Shown here piece after piece: positions 25,545 through 41,564 of a stretch of 64,000 bases of DNA; position 1 is the first letter of the stretch; every line of letters starts with the position of its first letter. Source of the stretch: Nymphaea colorata (Eukaryota; Streptophyta; Magnoliopsida; Nymphaeales; Nymphaeaceae); the NCBI RefSeq assembly GCF_008831285.2, contig NC_045138.2, forward strand, positions 34,342,769 through 34,406,768. Direction: 5' to 3'. The notes beneath the pieces are model-generated. The model worked only from the letters and a program-made list of their open reading frames with translations. It had not been told where the DNA came from and did not search any database. The translations under genes and the position numbers were made by a program.

Positions 25545-25945
25545 GTTTTCTTTCACATTTCGTGCTAATTTAGAGGTTTTTTCAAATCGCCATGATGGCT
25601 TTGTGAAATTTACGTAATGAGCAGAAACACAGATAAGTGGCTTAGTATGCTACATGTTTATGTGGCCGGGTTTAGAAAACTCGTTTTTTACGTGCTTTCA
25701 CCTTTTACTTCAAAACATTATTCTATGTCATTATGAATTTCAAGCATTATGTTATATGAATTTCAAAAGCCCGGTGTAGCCTGCGGGCGTTAGAATAAAC
25801 AACATCGTTCTCAACAATGGCAATAGTTAGGAAGGGACGCTGTTCCTTACAGCACTGTTGGGCGCAAATAGGCCATTTGAAATGAAGATGCGTGAAACTT
25901 GTTGGGACACCTACTTGTAGCATATATATTGCCAAGGTCTAGTAA
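25545..25945. repeat. Dispersed repeat pair, copy 2 (partner 19985-20420)
   Basis: Same order of landmark words as copy 1, with a different middle part. Same orientation as copy 1, about 5.5 kb apart, on either side of NHL copy 3. Confidence 0.55.
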
Positions 25946-27341
25946 GCTTGGATGGGTTCTTGAACTGGGTTTTATCTTGATTTCGCACCCAGCCAGCACC
26001 TATGCTTATATAATCAGCGTTTTCTGAGGGAACTAAGGGCCCACAGTCGCAGAGTTTCCAATTTAATTAAGGAAGGGACCTATCTAATTTTCCTGCAATT
26101 TTGACGGCAAGCTTGGGCGTTAGGCACGACGAGCGTTCTTCATTTAGGCTTTTTAAGAATGCTTGTCCTGCGCCTTGCGCATTACCGTCGGAACTAAAAG
26201 TATTGTGTTATGCTGCAAAACCATCAGAAGTGAGAGAGACATGTAAGTTGTAACCCGTCAAGTTCATAACAATTGAAAGCAACATCAATTTCATCAAAAT
26301 AATCAGAGAACGTGGACCAACTTCTAATCAAAGTTAGATTCATAACGTGGAAGTCTAATTAAAGAACATAATTAAAATTCTAAAATATATATAATTAAAT
26401 GTCTTCCCTCTAAGGGGCGTTTGGCATGCAATAGAAATACTGAGAAAATTTTCCTTGAATCTGCCTTAAAAAGAAGACTCTATCTCTGTTGTCAAATGCT
26501 GCTCTAAAGAAGCATATTGTTATTGATTCGATCGACATCATATTGCCAAATCACAACGGAATACTAATTAACTATGCCTTCTCCTACGTATAACCAAATA
26601 AGCGGATCATAGCTCAGCCAACTTAAAACCAGTCTGTTGTTACTACCTAGGGTGCACAAAGAAGATTGCAGTATTAACATCCAAATATGAACATCTTCTT
26701 CTCTCTCTCCCTCGCACACAAGCGCACACCCTTAATTTTGTTGGGTTTCATGTTTCAGAATACCATGAGTTGGGGGATTGAATCACGATCGACTTACTGA
26801 ATATTCAAGTAGTCGAGTTTTGAATGAGTGAACATGGGAGTGCCCACGTTCATTCCTGCTGTCATTTAAACGATTCTTTTCTTGTGCCTATTGTCCACAT
26901 CCCAGAATCGGTGGTTTGATTAATTAAGTGTTCCTGTTCGCAAGTGCATCCACTTGGAATCGTGTTCGGCCGAGTCGATTAATTAACTCGTTTCTCCACA
27001 TCAAATTCGGAATGCCAGTGTTCTAACTTCTAGTGGTGGCCCAAGGAGAGATGCAGCATCGACTTGTTTTCAAGAACATCGTGGACGTAGGGGCTTGTAT
27101 GTACTCCTGGGAGACAATATTAAGCGGGATTTTGTTTCTTATTGCCCGGATCTTAATCTAGATCGTTACATGATCAAGTTTTCACATACTTGCAAAAGCC
27201 AAAGCTAATGAGACAACTCTCATGACTTCAAACATATTACAAGCAGAAAGAAATCTATTTATTATGACAATTCAAACCCATTATGGCCGGTGCCGATCAG
27301 ATGGCGGACTGGAGCACTATATATAGAGGCCTCTTGCTTTT

Positions 27342-28911
27342 TTAATTAGAGCTGTTCACCACGCCGCAGACCTTCCTGATCTCGCCCTCGGTTCCGGTCT
27401 TCACTTCGATCCGACCCATCTTCTCCATGGACAAACCAAACTCCTTGAAGAAGTCTATGGATCCATTGAGTATTCCATCTATGTAGGACCGGGCGGTGCT
27501 GTCGGTAAGCAGGGACCCGTCAGTGGTGAACAGTCCCCTTCTTTTCACCACATTAGTGTAGTAATGAGTGTCAAATGTGGTGAAGCTCCCAGGATCCATT
27601 TCCAGAATGGTCTTGTCTGCAGGAGTTTTGCACTTGTATTTCTTTAGGTTGGCGGCATAAAATTTGTCGAGAGATGGGTCTTGATCACCTTTTCCCGTGA
27701 AGTTGTAAAGCCTTTTCGTGACGAAGTCGCAGCTAGTAATGCCAATGGTATGTGCACCTGCAACAAAAGGAGGGACGTGTAAGAAAAATTTGTGTCATCT
27801 GGGGCTGCTGTCAACATGGTAACAAATGGGTTTGACAAAGAAAAGTAGAGGGTAGAACGAGGTCTCGCCTGAGAGGATGACTAGATCCTTCACACTAAGA
27901 TTCTTCTTCACGAAACTGTCCTTGAGATCACTGAAACTGAGAGTTGGCGGAGGAATGTTGTTTAATGTCTCGGATGCCAAGGAAACTGTTCCGTCCCTGC
28001 GGCCCGTAGGAACATTCCAGTAGGGACCTCCCTGTAACATCGAGAGAGAGGTACGTCGCATTTTGATCATAGTGACAAGTGAAAATTTAAAACACAAAAG
28101 TTTGATTCCTGGACTTTCGTGTTAGATTAGGTGGCCTTACTATGACAACAACCGCATCTCTTGCTACCAGTGCAACAACATCTGCGCAGGAGACCACGCC
28201 TGGACACGCTTCTTCTAACTTGCTCTTCACTGCATCTATGAAATCAAAGCCTCGCATACCCATGTCTGCTTGAGAATCCTTCTCCGCTTGGTTGTCCTTG
28301 GTGGAGTTCAGCAACAATGATGCATCACAGCCCTGAGAAAAAACGTCGAGTCAGGGATCGGATAGCATAAGCAGGTCTATGTTAGAAACTTGCGCAAAGA
28401 ATTCTCCCTTGATCTTCATGAAGTGGAAATCAACTCCTTAATCTTCGGCGGGAACCATTATGGCACTTTTCCTTTACAAGAAATACCAATGAATCAAATG
28501 TTGCCCACATCTCGAAACCAAAAAACGAAGCCCGAGAAATTAACCCATGGAACTTTTAAAGTTGTGGGGAAATGCTCCAGTTTAGCGGAACAAGTTGCTA
28601 AAATATGTTCACAAGCTGTGTCTTTTCTGAAACCTTAAAAACAAGCATTCGAGAACAAAACGTGGAGTATGACAAACCAAAAAAGAGAGAGCACAGGAAC
28701 TAATACTGACCCTGACGAAACAATCATGGAAATGCAGTCTAAGCAACGCAGCAGCCAGAGGGGGTGCATTCGGGATATGCTCCTTCACGAACACTTGAAC
28801 GATGCTCTCTGCCTGTGGGCAGGAGTGATCGTAGAAACCGAGTCTGAGTTGAGCTTGAGAGGAGCTCAGCAGGCCTAAGAGAACAAAGACAAGAAGAGGG
28901 ATAGAGCTCAT
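27342..28911 (-). CDS. Class III peroxidase A (PER3/RCI3-like)
   Basis: Four exons (28711-28911, 28141-28332, 27869-28031, 27342-27757) give 323 residues. Residues 1-20 form a signal peptide; the mature protein would start QLRLGFYDHSCPQ. Distal catalytic Arg58 and His62 lie in [17 protein letters not shown]; the proximal haem ligand His188 is in GAHTIG. All eight conserved cysteines are present. The enzyme should be secreted and reduce H2O2 using phenolic substrates in the wall or apoplast. Similarity to Arabidopsis PER3/RCI3 is clear in TGRRDGTVS, RLYNFTGKGDQDPSLD, ILEMDPGSF and KMGRIEVKTGTEGEIRKVC. The first member of a head-to-tail array of three. Intron 3 appears to start with GC (TCAG|GCGAGA); its sisters use GT there. 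Confidence 0.93.
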
Positions 28912-28998
28912 GTTTCTGATTTTCTCCTCTCTGGGTTTCCTGTAGAAGAACTGCAGTTCAAATAAATGGTCGTCTGCGAATTGACTAAAAGGAAACCT

Positions 28999-29006
28999 TA
29001 TTTATA
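28999..29006 (-). promoter_or_regulatory. TATA box of peroxidase A
   Basis: TATAAATA on the - strand, about 90 bp before the ATG. The same motif stands at the same distance before the two sister genes. Confidence 0.75.
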
Positions 29007-29200
29007 GGCTTCAATCATATCAAGCGCTGCGTCTTGATCTTTTCTTAGTCAAGCAAGATTACCATTTTATTTTGAATGGTAAATTTTCTTGTGGGTTTCC
29101 ACTACACAATTTTGAACCAAGCGAAGCAAAGAACATGAGTTGTTCAGCTAGTGACAGCTGATGGCGTGCGTTTTTAAATACTTTATTACCTCATTGGCAG

Positions 29201-29219
29201 GTTGCAGAATCTCACATTA
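29201..29219 (-). promoter_or_regulatory. Conserved upstream block of peroxidase A
   Basis: GTTGCAGAATCTCACATTA (plus-strand reading) lies 290 bp before the ATG and recurs upstream of peroxidases B and C. It marks the upstream limit of recognisable promoter similarity. Confidence 0.6.
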
Positions 29220-32200
29220 TATTTCAATATATAATGTTTCTCCCTTTTTTTTTTTTTGTCAACTACAGATGAACTCCAATATTTTGGTAATATATCTGAA
29301 GCCAGCGTCATATGACAACGGTCACAAACTTTTAATATCATTTGGGGTTCACCAATCCCAAACATGTTGACCTTTATTACTGCACATATTGCTCACTACT
29401 TCTGCCATTTTATAGAATGGCTGAAAATTGCTGAGGACTAACACAAGCATATGGCAGTTTATGTGGGAGTTCAGCATCGTCTGCTTGATCATACGAAATG
29501 CTAAGTCCAATATATTGAAATTAACGATCTGAAGTCACAATGTATACAGCATGTGGTGATGAACGCTCATCACGATGCCCACCCACCATGGCAACACATC
29601 ACCAACAATCGGGTCGTAAGCCTACGTAGAGACTGGTTAGACAAAAATTATTTTTAGGGGGATGTAATGACAATTTAAAAGAGTGTGACTTGTCCAGTGC
29701 AATGTCAAACTCCTGGTGCTGATTATTTGAGAAAATATGTCAATTTCCCAATGCATCTTTCACGAGAGTACGCCTTTTCTGTTTTTGCTTGATGCTTAGC
29801 AAGTAGATGCCACGTCAAAAACATAATTCTTATTTGGCTACCTAGACAGGAAAACTTAAGTTCGTTGATGTTGATTTTGAGATCGTTTGAATGTTTGGCA
29901 ACCATGGTTCCTGGCCGTCTTCTAAACCAACAAATTCGGTTCATAGTTAAACGGATCAAGGATGTTAAAAGGCAAAGATTAAAGTAGTAAAGCTGGGAGT
30001 GGTTTCCTTGTGACTATATTATATAGTTAACAGTACACCTGTCAACAAGAGATTCCTTGACTGGTTAGGAGTTTTCAAATTAAAGGAACAACCCATTAAT
30101 CAATGGGCAGGGAACAGAGGCCGCCTTCCACAAATAAATTTTTATGGGCAGTATTAATGGAGATGCGTCTACCTGCATTATATGCCTGGCTCCAGCTTTT
30201 CCCAAAAAAAAGAAAAAATTGTACTCCTGACTCCAACCCGTTTATAGTTTTACCAATGGACCTGGATTTGTTAGTCTCTCAAACCAAAACCACGAGTTCG
30301 GATTGTAACGCCCTGGGTTACGACTTACGAGCAAGATGTACGATTTTGTTTCTTTCCAATCAAATACTGTAGATAACGAATCTAGTAGTGGTATTTGATT
30401 GATTGTGCAGTTATTGTGGTGCACATGGCGCGTGTTTTCTTTTTTTTAGTAGGAAACAATTTGAAGCACTCGTATGCAGAAATGGAGGGAGGGTTAATTG
30501 ACACCAATCTATCAAATGGTAGCGTTACTTTCAGGGGGTTGTAAATTTTTCATTCATGAGAAGTGAGTTTCAAAATTTTAATAGGAATCGAAATAATATT
30601 ATTTAAAAGCTAACATATAAATTAAAAAAAAAAAAATTAACAGGGCCCCTACCGGGTCCGCAGGTTGTCAGTTCACCTTTTCCCTTTCGTAATCTGAAAG
30701 TAGAGAAGGAAGGTGCGGCCCACAAGAATGTGAATCCGATTAGTGCAAGCAGACAACTATCGTTTTTTTTACATTCAGAGCTACCACCACTCGGGAAAGG
30801 GAAAGAATATGAGCAGGAAAAGGTTTAATGCCACCCTTGCGTCACAACCAAGACAAGTCCGGAAAATGCGGCTCACTCAGTCGGGCTTTTCACCCCTACA
30901 TTATTGACTTTTCATCCACACCAAATTCCATTTGAATAAAGATCGACTTTCGATACGTAGAAATTAACAATGAATTGTGAGCTGGATTTGGTTTATCATT
31001 ACGTCAGGTCGAATTAAGTTTATCTTAGCAATGCTGAAGTCCAATACCTACTTACAAATGCTGTAGACACAAGGGATCAGATCGTCTGTGGGTTTTGCTT
31101 AGTGACGTGGTTCCGTCCAGTTGCGCTTTCTTCAAGGCTTTTACGACAGCTTCCATTGAATTGAACTCTCCTCTCCTTCATATATACTTCACACCATAAA
31201 TACTCTACTCTCTCTTCTTCTATATATATATATACATATATATTGTACTGAGACGATGCTATGTGTTTGGCGCTGAACATATATATAAAACTACACGATC
31301 AACTTCTCTTTAAACTTAGCGCCACATCAACACAAGAAACTGTCCTTTTACTAGGGCTATTTATAGGGTTACTTGGCCTTTTTGAGAACCCAAACTCTCT
31401 TATTTTGTTTGAGATCCAAACACCAAGCATTATGTTTGAGTTGTGTGTGGGTCCAGGACTTGAATAAAACCCTATTAGATCCCCCAGTTAACAAAAGCCC
31501 GGATCCCCCCCTCTCTCCAATAGCGTCGACTGATCCTTGTATGGAACAGAAAGAGAGAAGTATCCCGAATCCCGATATCCAGATGGCCCTTAAAGAGGGC
31601 AGCCCCACTACATAACAAGCTTCTAGCGATCACAACAAAATTGGAAAAAAGATCCCTTCCCAAAACAAAACGGGACAAAAACAAGTTAGCCAAGAGCAAT
31701 AAAATAATCTTCTACATCTCGTCCGTGCATGCAGACGCGCCGCGGTCTCCGGATTTTCTGAGCAGTTTCTTTCCAGTAAGTTGCCTCAACGGAGCCGTCC
31801 TTTTGTAGTTATCCAACCGTGCTGATCGATGCAGAGTTTCGTCAACATTTTACAACTCAGGGGAATATTTCTGTTAAAGTACCCAACCACGGTTGCGACA
31901 CCATTACAAAATCTGGATCACCTCTCACATTACAGTGGAATCGTAAGTCGACATCCATCGTGTAATTCATAATTGTTGCGTCTACCAAGTTCTCGAGAGC
32001 GACAGTTTCCTCTTCTCTCAACAACTGAAACTGAAGTTTTAAATACGCAAGACAAGAATTTTGAACTGCAGCGCACGTAATGCCCCAATCAGGAAAAAGG
32101 TTAGTTATTCTGCGTCTCTGCCCCTCGCCCATGATAGCAACAAGGCCATGACAGTACAGGACACAGCCACTAACTGCTTAGTTCATGGTTTCCAAGCCCC

Positions 32201-32920
32201 AACGGTGTGATCTAAGTACCCACGTGCCCAGATGATAAACTTCTAGCGATTGTGAGATCCCATTGCATTTCCTTCCATTGTGATAAGTAGCATTTCTTGT
32301 TTTTAGCATTTTTTTATCAGCTAAAGTTTTATTTCGCTTTTTCTCCCATTAACTCAGGCCACCTCTGATACACTTACCAGCCAAGTTAATCTAAGTGCCC
32401 CACCACACCATAATTAATTTATAAACGACTCGTCGTTATAACAGGTGCACTTGCATGGTTCCCGACTCAAGAGATCATCTGACCAATTGTAAGGTTAGCG
32501 ATTGGATATAGTTAAAGGCTGAGGGAAAAATAAAAGGCCTTAATGCTGTACTATGACAGCAAGTTGAACGTTTTGAGAAAGTATTTACTAAATGGAGAAC
32601 ATGGGGAGCTTGTTCAGTTTTAATAGCAATTTCTAAAAATATTTTCTCAAGTTTGAGAACACCAACATGCAGTATGTAGATTATATTGTGCACGCTTTGG
32701 AATGCAACAACATTCATCTTGCAAGTAATGGCGTGAAAATCAAACAAGCATGATCTTGTTCTTATAAATAGACCTTCACTTACAAGATCTTATTCTCGCA
32801 CACAATAAAACGAACCCGAAGAAAATGAAGACGAATCAGATAGCCTAACATACTAGAAATTGAAACGAATAAAATAATTCAGATGGGCTTTTACACGATA
32901 TGTAGAACTCCCTCGGCTTT

Positions 32921-34411
<1,491 letters not shown>

Positions 34412-34496
34412 ATTTCTGGTTCTCTGCTCCTACAGAAATGCTCTTGTAATTCAAATGAGTTGTTATCTATGAATTCTTTCAGCTCAAGGAACCACC

Positions 34497-34504
34497 TATT
34501 TATA
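34497..34504 (-). promoter_or_regulatory. TATA box of peroxidase B
   Basis: TATAAATA followed by GGTGG on the - strand, about 90 bp before the ATG; the same extended motif occurs before peroxidase C. Confidence 0.75.
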
Positions 34505-34662
34505 CATGTTCCATCACATGAAGAAGTGCAATCCTGACGTATTTCTCTTCATGCAAAACAGCCATATTGTTCTAAAAATGTTGCGTACTTTTTCAATCAC
34601 AGCTAATTAGAACAATAGGTAGTAGTTGTTCGGTTTTATTGGTGGCTGACTTCAATCGGTAG

Positions 34663-34680
34663 GTTGCAGAATCTCACATT
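34663..34680 (-). promoter_or_regulatory. Conserved upstream block of peroxidase B
   Basis: GTTGCAGAATCTCACATT (plus-strand reading), 252 bp before the ATG, shared with peroxidase A and partly with C. Confidence 0.6.
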
Positions 34681-35658
34681 ACATTGCAATATAAAACGGT
34701 ACTCAGAAACATACCTAACTTTCCAAGACACAGCTAAACATTTGATAATAATAAAAATGCACCTAACTTTGAAAGCACGCCTAAATTTTTCCATGGTCGA
34801 ACGAAAAAATTCCCCTGAGATTTTTTCGGCAAAATTGAAATTGAATCAGTAAGAAAAAGAAAAAACATATTTTACCCACTAAAAATAGCATACAAGATAT
34901 ACCGAACTTTGTGAATAAAATTCACGTTTCTTTATATAACTTTATAGCATTAACGAGGGAAAAAAAAATATTTGCACAGTTATTTTAGATATTAATAAAA
35001 ACTAACTTACTTGGACATAATTAGTTGCGTACTAATCTTATGCAAGACAGTAAAAGGATGTTATTACAATCTAATGACCAAAAAATTGTCTATAATAAGG
35101 GCATTTTAGTTGTTTATTGGGGAATAATGATTAACCTCCGGCCGAGTGCCGAGTGGCTGTTTTTTTTTTGTTAACGAATTAAGAAAGCCGAGGTGTGTTT
35201 TTTAAAAGTTAGCAGTGCTGTCTTTCGTTTTAACCTATTCTTGATTAGGTGCATTATTTTTTTTGAAAATTTTTCTAAAATCAATCGGTATGGGTAAGTA
35301 AAGTAAGATAAGGATATTATGCGAAAGTATGGCTAACTGCTTTGGGTTTTTAATGTATCACATCCGCAGTTCACCAACTCATTTTGCACGTATTCAACAA
35401 CTTTGCTGCTTCGCTTTCCTGCAAACCTTCATAGCCTGTTTGGATGACTCCCAAATCATATCAATCCCATTGTTGTTGCAACTCATCGTCACGAGCATTA
35501 TAAGCATGTCCGGAACACAGTTTTACGGTGGCACGCATCTTATGATCCTGGATGTCCAGAACTTGCCTGATCAAATTGGCAGATGCTAAAGAGTAAATTA
35601 AGACAAGAAGGTATCTTGAAGGGGGTAAAAAAAATCGTGCGTTTCACGCATTGCATTT

Positions 35659-35863
35659 GTTGATGGATAAATTTGGAAAATGGAATAGCAAATCAGAATA
35701 TTAAATTTATGCGCATTAGATTTAAGATGATATTACTGGCTGAAGTATAAAATGACCTAAGATGAGGCTAGATATACTTCTTTGGCGCAGTTACTTGTCA
35801 TGTTTTAAAGGATCCCTTTACAGAGCAATTCCCTTGAATTAACAAAGATGTATACATGGTTAA
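35659..35863 (+). repeat. Direct repeat of about 210 bp, copy 1
   Basis: Begins GTTGATGGATAAATTT and ends GATGTATACATGGTTAA. The copy at 38262-38474 has the same order of words, including AAGTATAAAATGACCTAAGA and TTTGGCGCAGTTA. Similarity is high by eye with small indels. Confidence 0.8.
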
Positions 35864-36614
35864 GAGTAAAATATTATTTTATAATATTATTCTATTGCTC
35901 AGAAATTGTTAACCAATAAGTTTTAGTGGCACGACAAAGAAGCTTTTCATGTTTTAGCTTTTCCGTTGCAGGGTAGCTGGGTTCCCATCCCATTTTGTTG
36001 AGAAAAAAAATAAAGAATTAACAGTCAGATTTCTTGTTATACCTTTTGAGATTATATTGTGCAATTCTACTGTTCGATCATGTTATTGAATATTTCCAAT
36101 TAATCACGAAGTTCATTAGGGGCTGTCCATTGTACATTGGTGGATCTGCTTTTCTCGCTCAATCTTGTCTTGCAGATGCATTGGGCGTTGGTTGTCATTG
36201 CTGATACCAAATACTTTGTAATTTGCAATCTTTCAAAAATTAACCATGATTATTTTAGATCGCGAAGCTCCCATGTATTAAGAGCTTTCATGTTTGAAGC
36301 CTACATACAATAATATCTTTTAGGACAACCACATCAACTATAGCGTTTTCTTGACAAGTAAAGGACGTATTGTATATATATATATATATATATACATTAG
36401 GGGTCAACATGTAGGGATGTTGAACGGCGTAGGTCAAATAGCGACATGGATCCCCTTACTTGTAACCTAAATCATGCATGTACGTAACTTTTTATTTGCG
36501 CGCACATATGGAAAATCCATGCCTATATATATATACACACACACACACTTTGCTTGGAAAGAATGGGAAATAAGAAGCAGCTTTCTTTAAAATTAAACAG
36601 ATTCAGAAAATATG

Positions 36615-36790
36615 ACAATTTATTATTTCAAGAAGTTGCAAATCTGGACAGTCCATTTACTTTTAAGTTAATAACAAAAGACAATAGTTTCATAGGCCAT
36701 GCTTGATTCACATGAATGTACTTTCACTCCAAAGTCACATAAGAAAAGTCAGAGCTCTTTCCCTCCTATATTACTCCGAACTTACACCCG
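36615..36790 (+). repeat. Dispersed repeat pair, copy 1 (partner 44835-45030)
   Basis: Shared words include TTGCAAATCTGGAC, TCCGCTTA/TCCATTTAC before TTTTTAAG, TTCACATG(A/G)ATGTAC, and AAGTCA(A/G)AGCTCTT, in the same order and orientation. Confidence 0.6.
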
Positions 36791-38261
36791 ATTTCACCGC
36801 TCCATCCTTGTATGGTGGTGAAAGAACTTACTGCGTGTCTATTAATAATGATTGTCTAATGTATGGTAAGAATAACTTTTGCATAGAGCAATTGTTCAGA
36901 GAAACAGATATACATTTTTTTTTTTAAGCAGGATTTTTCATCTTTCTCAAAAAAAAAAAAAAAAAAAAATCTCTCTTTTTCGCAATTTTCCATTAATTCT
37001 ATGGACTCTCCTTTTTTGTTTTCCTTGTCACGTCGATCGATCAGTTCCGAGGCATTCTTGTTGTGGCACCGGGACTGAGCCATCGTGGTACCAAACGCGC
37101 GGGATCGTAAGTCCCCGACTCAACCTCAAGTTAACTGGTCGGTGATTCCTGGATTTCGACTCAAAATTCCCGAATGACTCATTAATGAGGGGTGGATAAG
37201 TTGACTCTTATTAGATTAAATTAGAAAATTAATTGCAATTAGAGAAAATCATTGCAGAAGCCATTTCCCTCCCCTGTATTCGAACGAAGGTTTTTTCATT
37301 CTCTTATTTATTTTTATTATTTATTTGTTGGTAGGGGCCCTTGACTATTTTTGGTCGTCATACATGTCGGAAACCAACCATATAATCTGCTTTGGTCTCT
37401 TGTTTCTTAAAGCCTCTCAACACCAATAAAATGTGATTCTCATGGTGCGTGCACACAAATTGACGGTTTCTTGGTGTTGCACATTGTCAAGGCAGGGTGG
37501 TCGATAAATCACCCACACCAGATCAAGGAGAGATCGGCCTTAAGTTGTTAAACCAGTGGTGGTATTTTACAGGCGTGCTATAAAACATATGTATAACATC
37601 GCTTCACAACCGGCCCACTTGCAATTTATTCATTGGCTTAGCGATTCACGGTCCGTCTTAGCTTCAAAGGCATAATCATTTCATGATATTGTATGACAAG
37701 AAGTTGCAAGAGATTCTGAAAATCATATGAAGTTGATCCATATGTGGATGTTGATTGAGGATTCCTTGAAGCTTGGTGGGGGGATGACCCCCTCATAGCC
37801 AGAGAAATTACTAGGCAAGGTTAACGAACGAAAATGACTACTATGTCGCGTAATTTGGTTCACGCCAGATTTAGATTTAAAATCCAACCTTCTCCTACTC
37901 GCATGTTATGGTAACTAATATATACAGTAACGTCTTTTATGTATATCCTCTACACGTTCGTATTCAACATGTTAGTAATAGGATCATGCAACCTACGGGA
38001 ATAAATTAATAGAGGCCTGTAGTGTACAAGTTACTGTTTACACAGACCTGCACAGGCATATTACTAAATGCATCCAAATGCACATAGAAAGGTCGTTGTC
38101 CCTAGGTTAAATTCACCATATTCATTATTCCAACACCCGATAATGCTAAATATGTTAGATTGAGTTCTCCAATTATGTTTTTATATATACTATACTGAAT
38201 CTAGCTTCTTTCTAAGCGATTCAATATGCCAGCAGTAAATTTAAGTCCAAGTAACGCAGTT

Positions 38262-38474
38262 GTTGATGGATAAATTTCGAAAATAGAATAACGAATTCTA
38301 ATCAGAATATTAAATTTATGCGCCTTAGATTTAAGATGAAATTACTGGCCGAAGTATAAAATGACCTAAGATGACGCGAGATATATTTCTTTGGCGCAGT
38401 TATTTGTCATGTATTATAGGATCCCTTTAGAGTGCAATTCCTTTAAATTAATAAAGATGTATACATGGTTAAAA
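38262..38474 (+). repeat. Direct repeat of about 210 bp, copy 2
   Basis: Same orientation as copy 1, 2.6 kb away, both between peroxidases B and C. It could be a transposon fragment or the trace of a local duplication. Confidence 0.8.
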
Positions 38475-39178
38475 GGTATCTCACGCATTATAGCAGAAAT
38501 TACTCGCATTCAATTAGAATATGAAAGTAAATTTCTTTACTTGGGAGTCACCAAGAGTCAAAACATGTCTTGTAGAATTGACTCGATTCTTCAAAGATAC
38601 CATTTTTAGCCTCTAAAATAATTTAAACTCAAGGATCTTACTTCCATGTCCTCATGGTTTTGGGTGACCATGTCAGTCCTGTAAAATTTTCTCCATAATA
38701 GGACCTCATCTTCTTCTCATCAAGGCAATGCTTCAAATCACATATATAACGTGTCACTAACAAAGTTCCTACCAACATCTGAATCTGCATGCTTTGGACT
38801 TGTTCATTTCATCTCTACCTGATATCAAGCAACACGTAAGGCGGTCAGAAAAATCTTGGCTTGGTTGTATTCGATGCTTAAAATTAAGAATTATAATAAA
38901 ATTGAACAAAGCGGAACACTTAACATTACATTTTATTAAGTCCCATAAACTTGTTGAGCACATCCGTGGCTGCTAGCCTAGTCACAATATCAACCAACGG
39001 ATATTCTTGTAATGGTGGGACCTTAATTTCACAGGCAGGATCTTATTTTCATAGGTCGAAATAAAACGAAAGAAAGCGAAATCATTCAGAAGACATCACA
39101 AGGTAGGACGTTCGGTGAAACTTGAAACAAAATATCATAATGACTTCACGCCGAGCTATAGGGCATGTGGTCAGCTTC

Positions 39179-40612
<1,434 letters not shown>

Positions 40613-40698
40613 TTTATCACTCTCTGCCTCCTACAAAAAGGCTCTTACAATTCAAACGAGCTGTTCTGTGTGAATTGGCTTCGGCCTATAGAGCCACC

Positions 40699-40706
40699 TA
40701 TTTATA
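40699..40706 (-). promoter_or_regulatory. TATA box of peroxidase C
   Basis: TATAAATA followed by GGTGGC on the - strand, about 90 bp before the ATG. Confidence 0.75.
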
Positions 40707-40919
40707 GATCTTCAATCATGTGAAGAGGTGCCATTTCGAGGAATTGCACTTCATCCAAAGCTACCATGTGCTTCCAAATCACTAAAATATGCATTTAAGT
40801 TAGTTGACTCTTGATCTAACTTATGGCGTGTAAAATAGACCAAAAAAGAGGAGTTGTTGGGTCTAGAGATCATATCAGAAGTAAAGTAGGATCCAATACC
40901 TCGGCCTGTTCGTCGGCAG

Positions 40920-40933
40920 GTTGCAGAATCTCG
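40920..40933 (-). promoter_or_regulatory. Conserved upstream block of peroxidase C (shortened)
   Basis: GTTGCAGAATCTCG (plus-strand reading), 308 bp before the ATG. Similarity to A and B stops after this point. Confidence 0.5.
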
Positions 40934-41447
40934 CAACCTGGCATTTTTTCTATTGTTTATACCTCACCAAATCCATAATATTGCAATTTGCTGTATGTTC
41001 CACCACAGTGCAAGCTTTGCTTCGTTAACTTTAAACCGTTCAACGGTTTGGAACTTTGGAGATTAATTTTTTCGCTTTTGTTTAAAGTTGGTGTGGACAC
41101 CGCTGTTTATGAACTCTTGCCTTATTCGACGCATTTGTTTGAGAACTTGACTGGAACCCTGCACATAGTCAAAATACAATGTGTACATAGACGGGTGTAG
41201 CATGCCATATACATGTATTTATTGATGCTAATTAATGGTGTTGCGCAAGAGGAGGTAAATTTATAGCGCAACAAAAAAACATAGGTCCTAATCTACCTTT
41301 AGGAACCCATTTTGATTAATGTGACCCAAGGACACGCCGTTTTTGCTTTGTACATGCCTGTGAGTACATGAAGTAGACTGTCACCAGCTGTGTTGTTCTC
41401 ATAGTAACGGAGATCAATCATCTGTAGTTTCGATGGTTAACCTCTCT

Positions 41448-41564
<117 letters not shown>

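Larger units (their letters stand above)
22490..27341. other. Intergenic region between the NHL genes and the peroxidase array
   Basis: About 4.9 kb with no supported gene. It contains a leader-like pyrimidine-rich stretch around 23490-23900 with a 16-codon frame (MERMRMSVCTAVDAVR), a 61-bp minisatellite at 24200-24362 and the second copy of a dispersed repeat at 25545-25945. Confidence 0.6.
28912..32920. other. Intergenic region between peroxidases A and B
   Basis: The first 310 bp are the promoter of peroxidase A and the last part is the 3' flank of peroxidase B. Between them are TA-rich microsatellites (about 31222-31244) and short unassigned frames, including 91 codons at 31857-32132 (-) that match no family I know. 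Confidence 0.6.
34412..39178. other. Intergenic region between peroxidases B and C
   Basis: Starts with the promoter of B and ends with the 3' flank of C. It contains two copies of a roughly 210-bp direct repeat (35659-35863 and 38262-38474), one copy of another repeat (36615-36790), TA and CA microsatellites (about 36373-36394 and 36525-36548) and poly-A/T runs. I see no additional peroxidase remnant. Confidence 0.6.

Noticed and set aside
31857-32132. 91-codon open frame on the - strand between peroxidases A and B
   Set aside because: No recognisable family, no clear promoter or splice sites; kept only as an unassigned frame.
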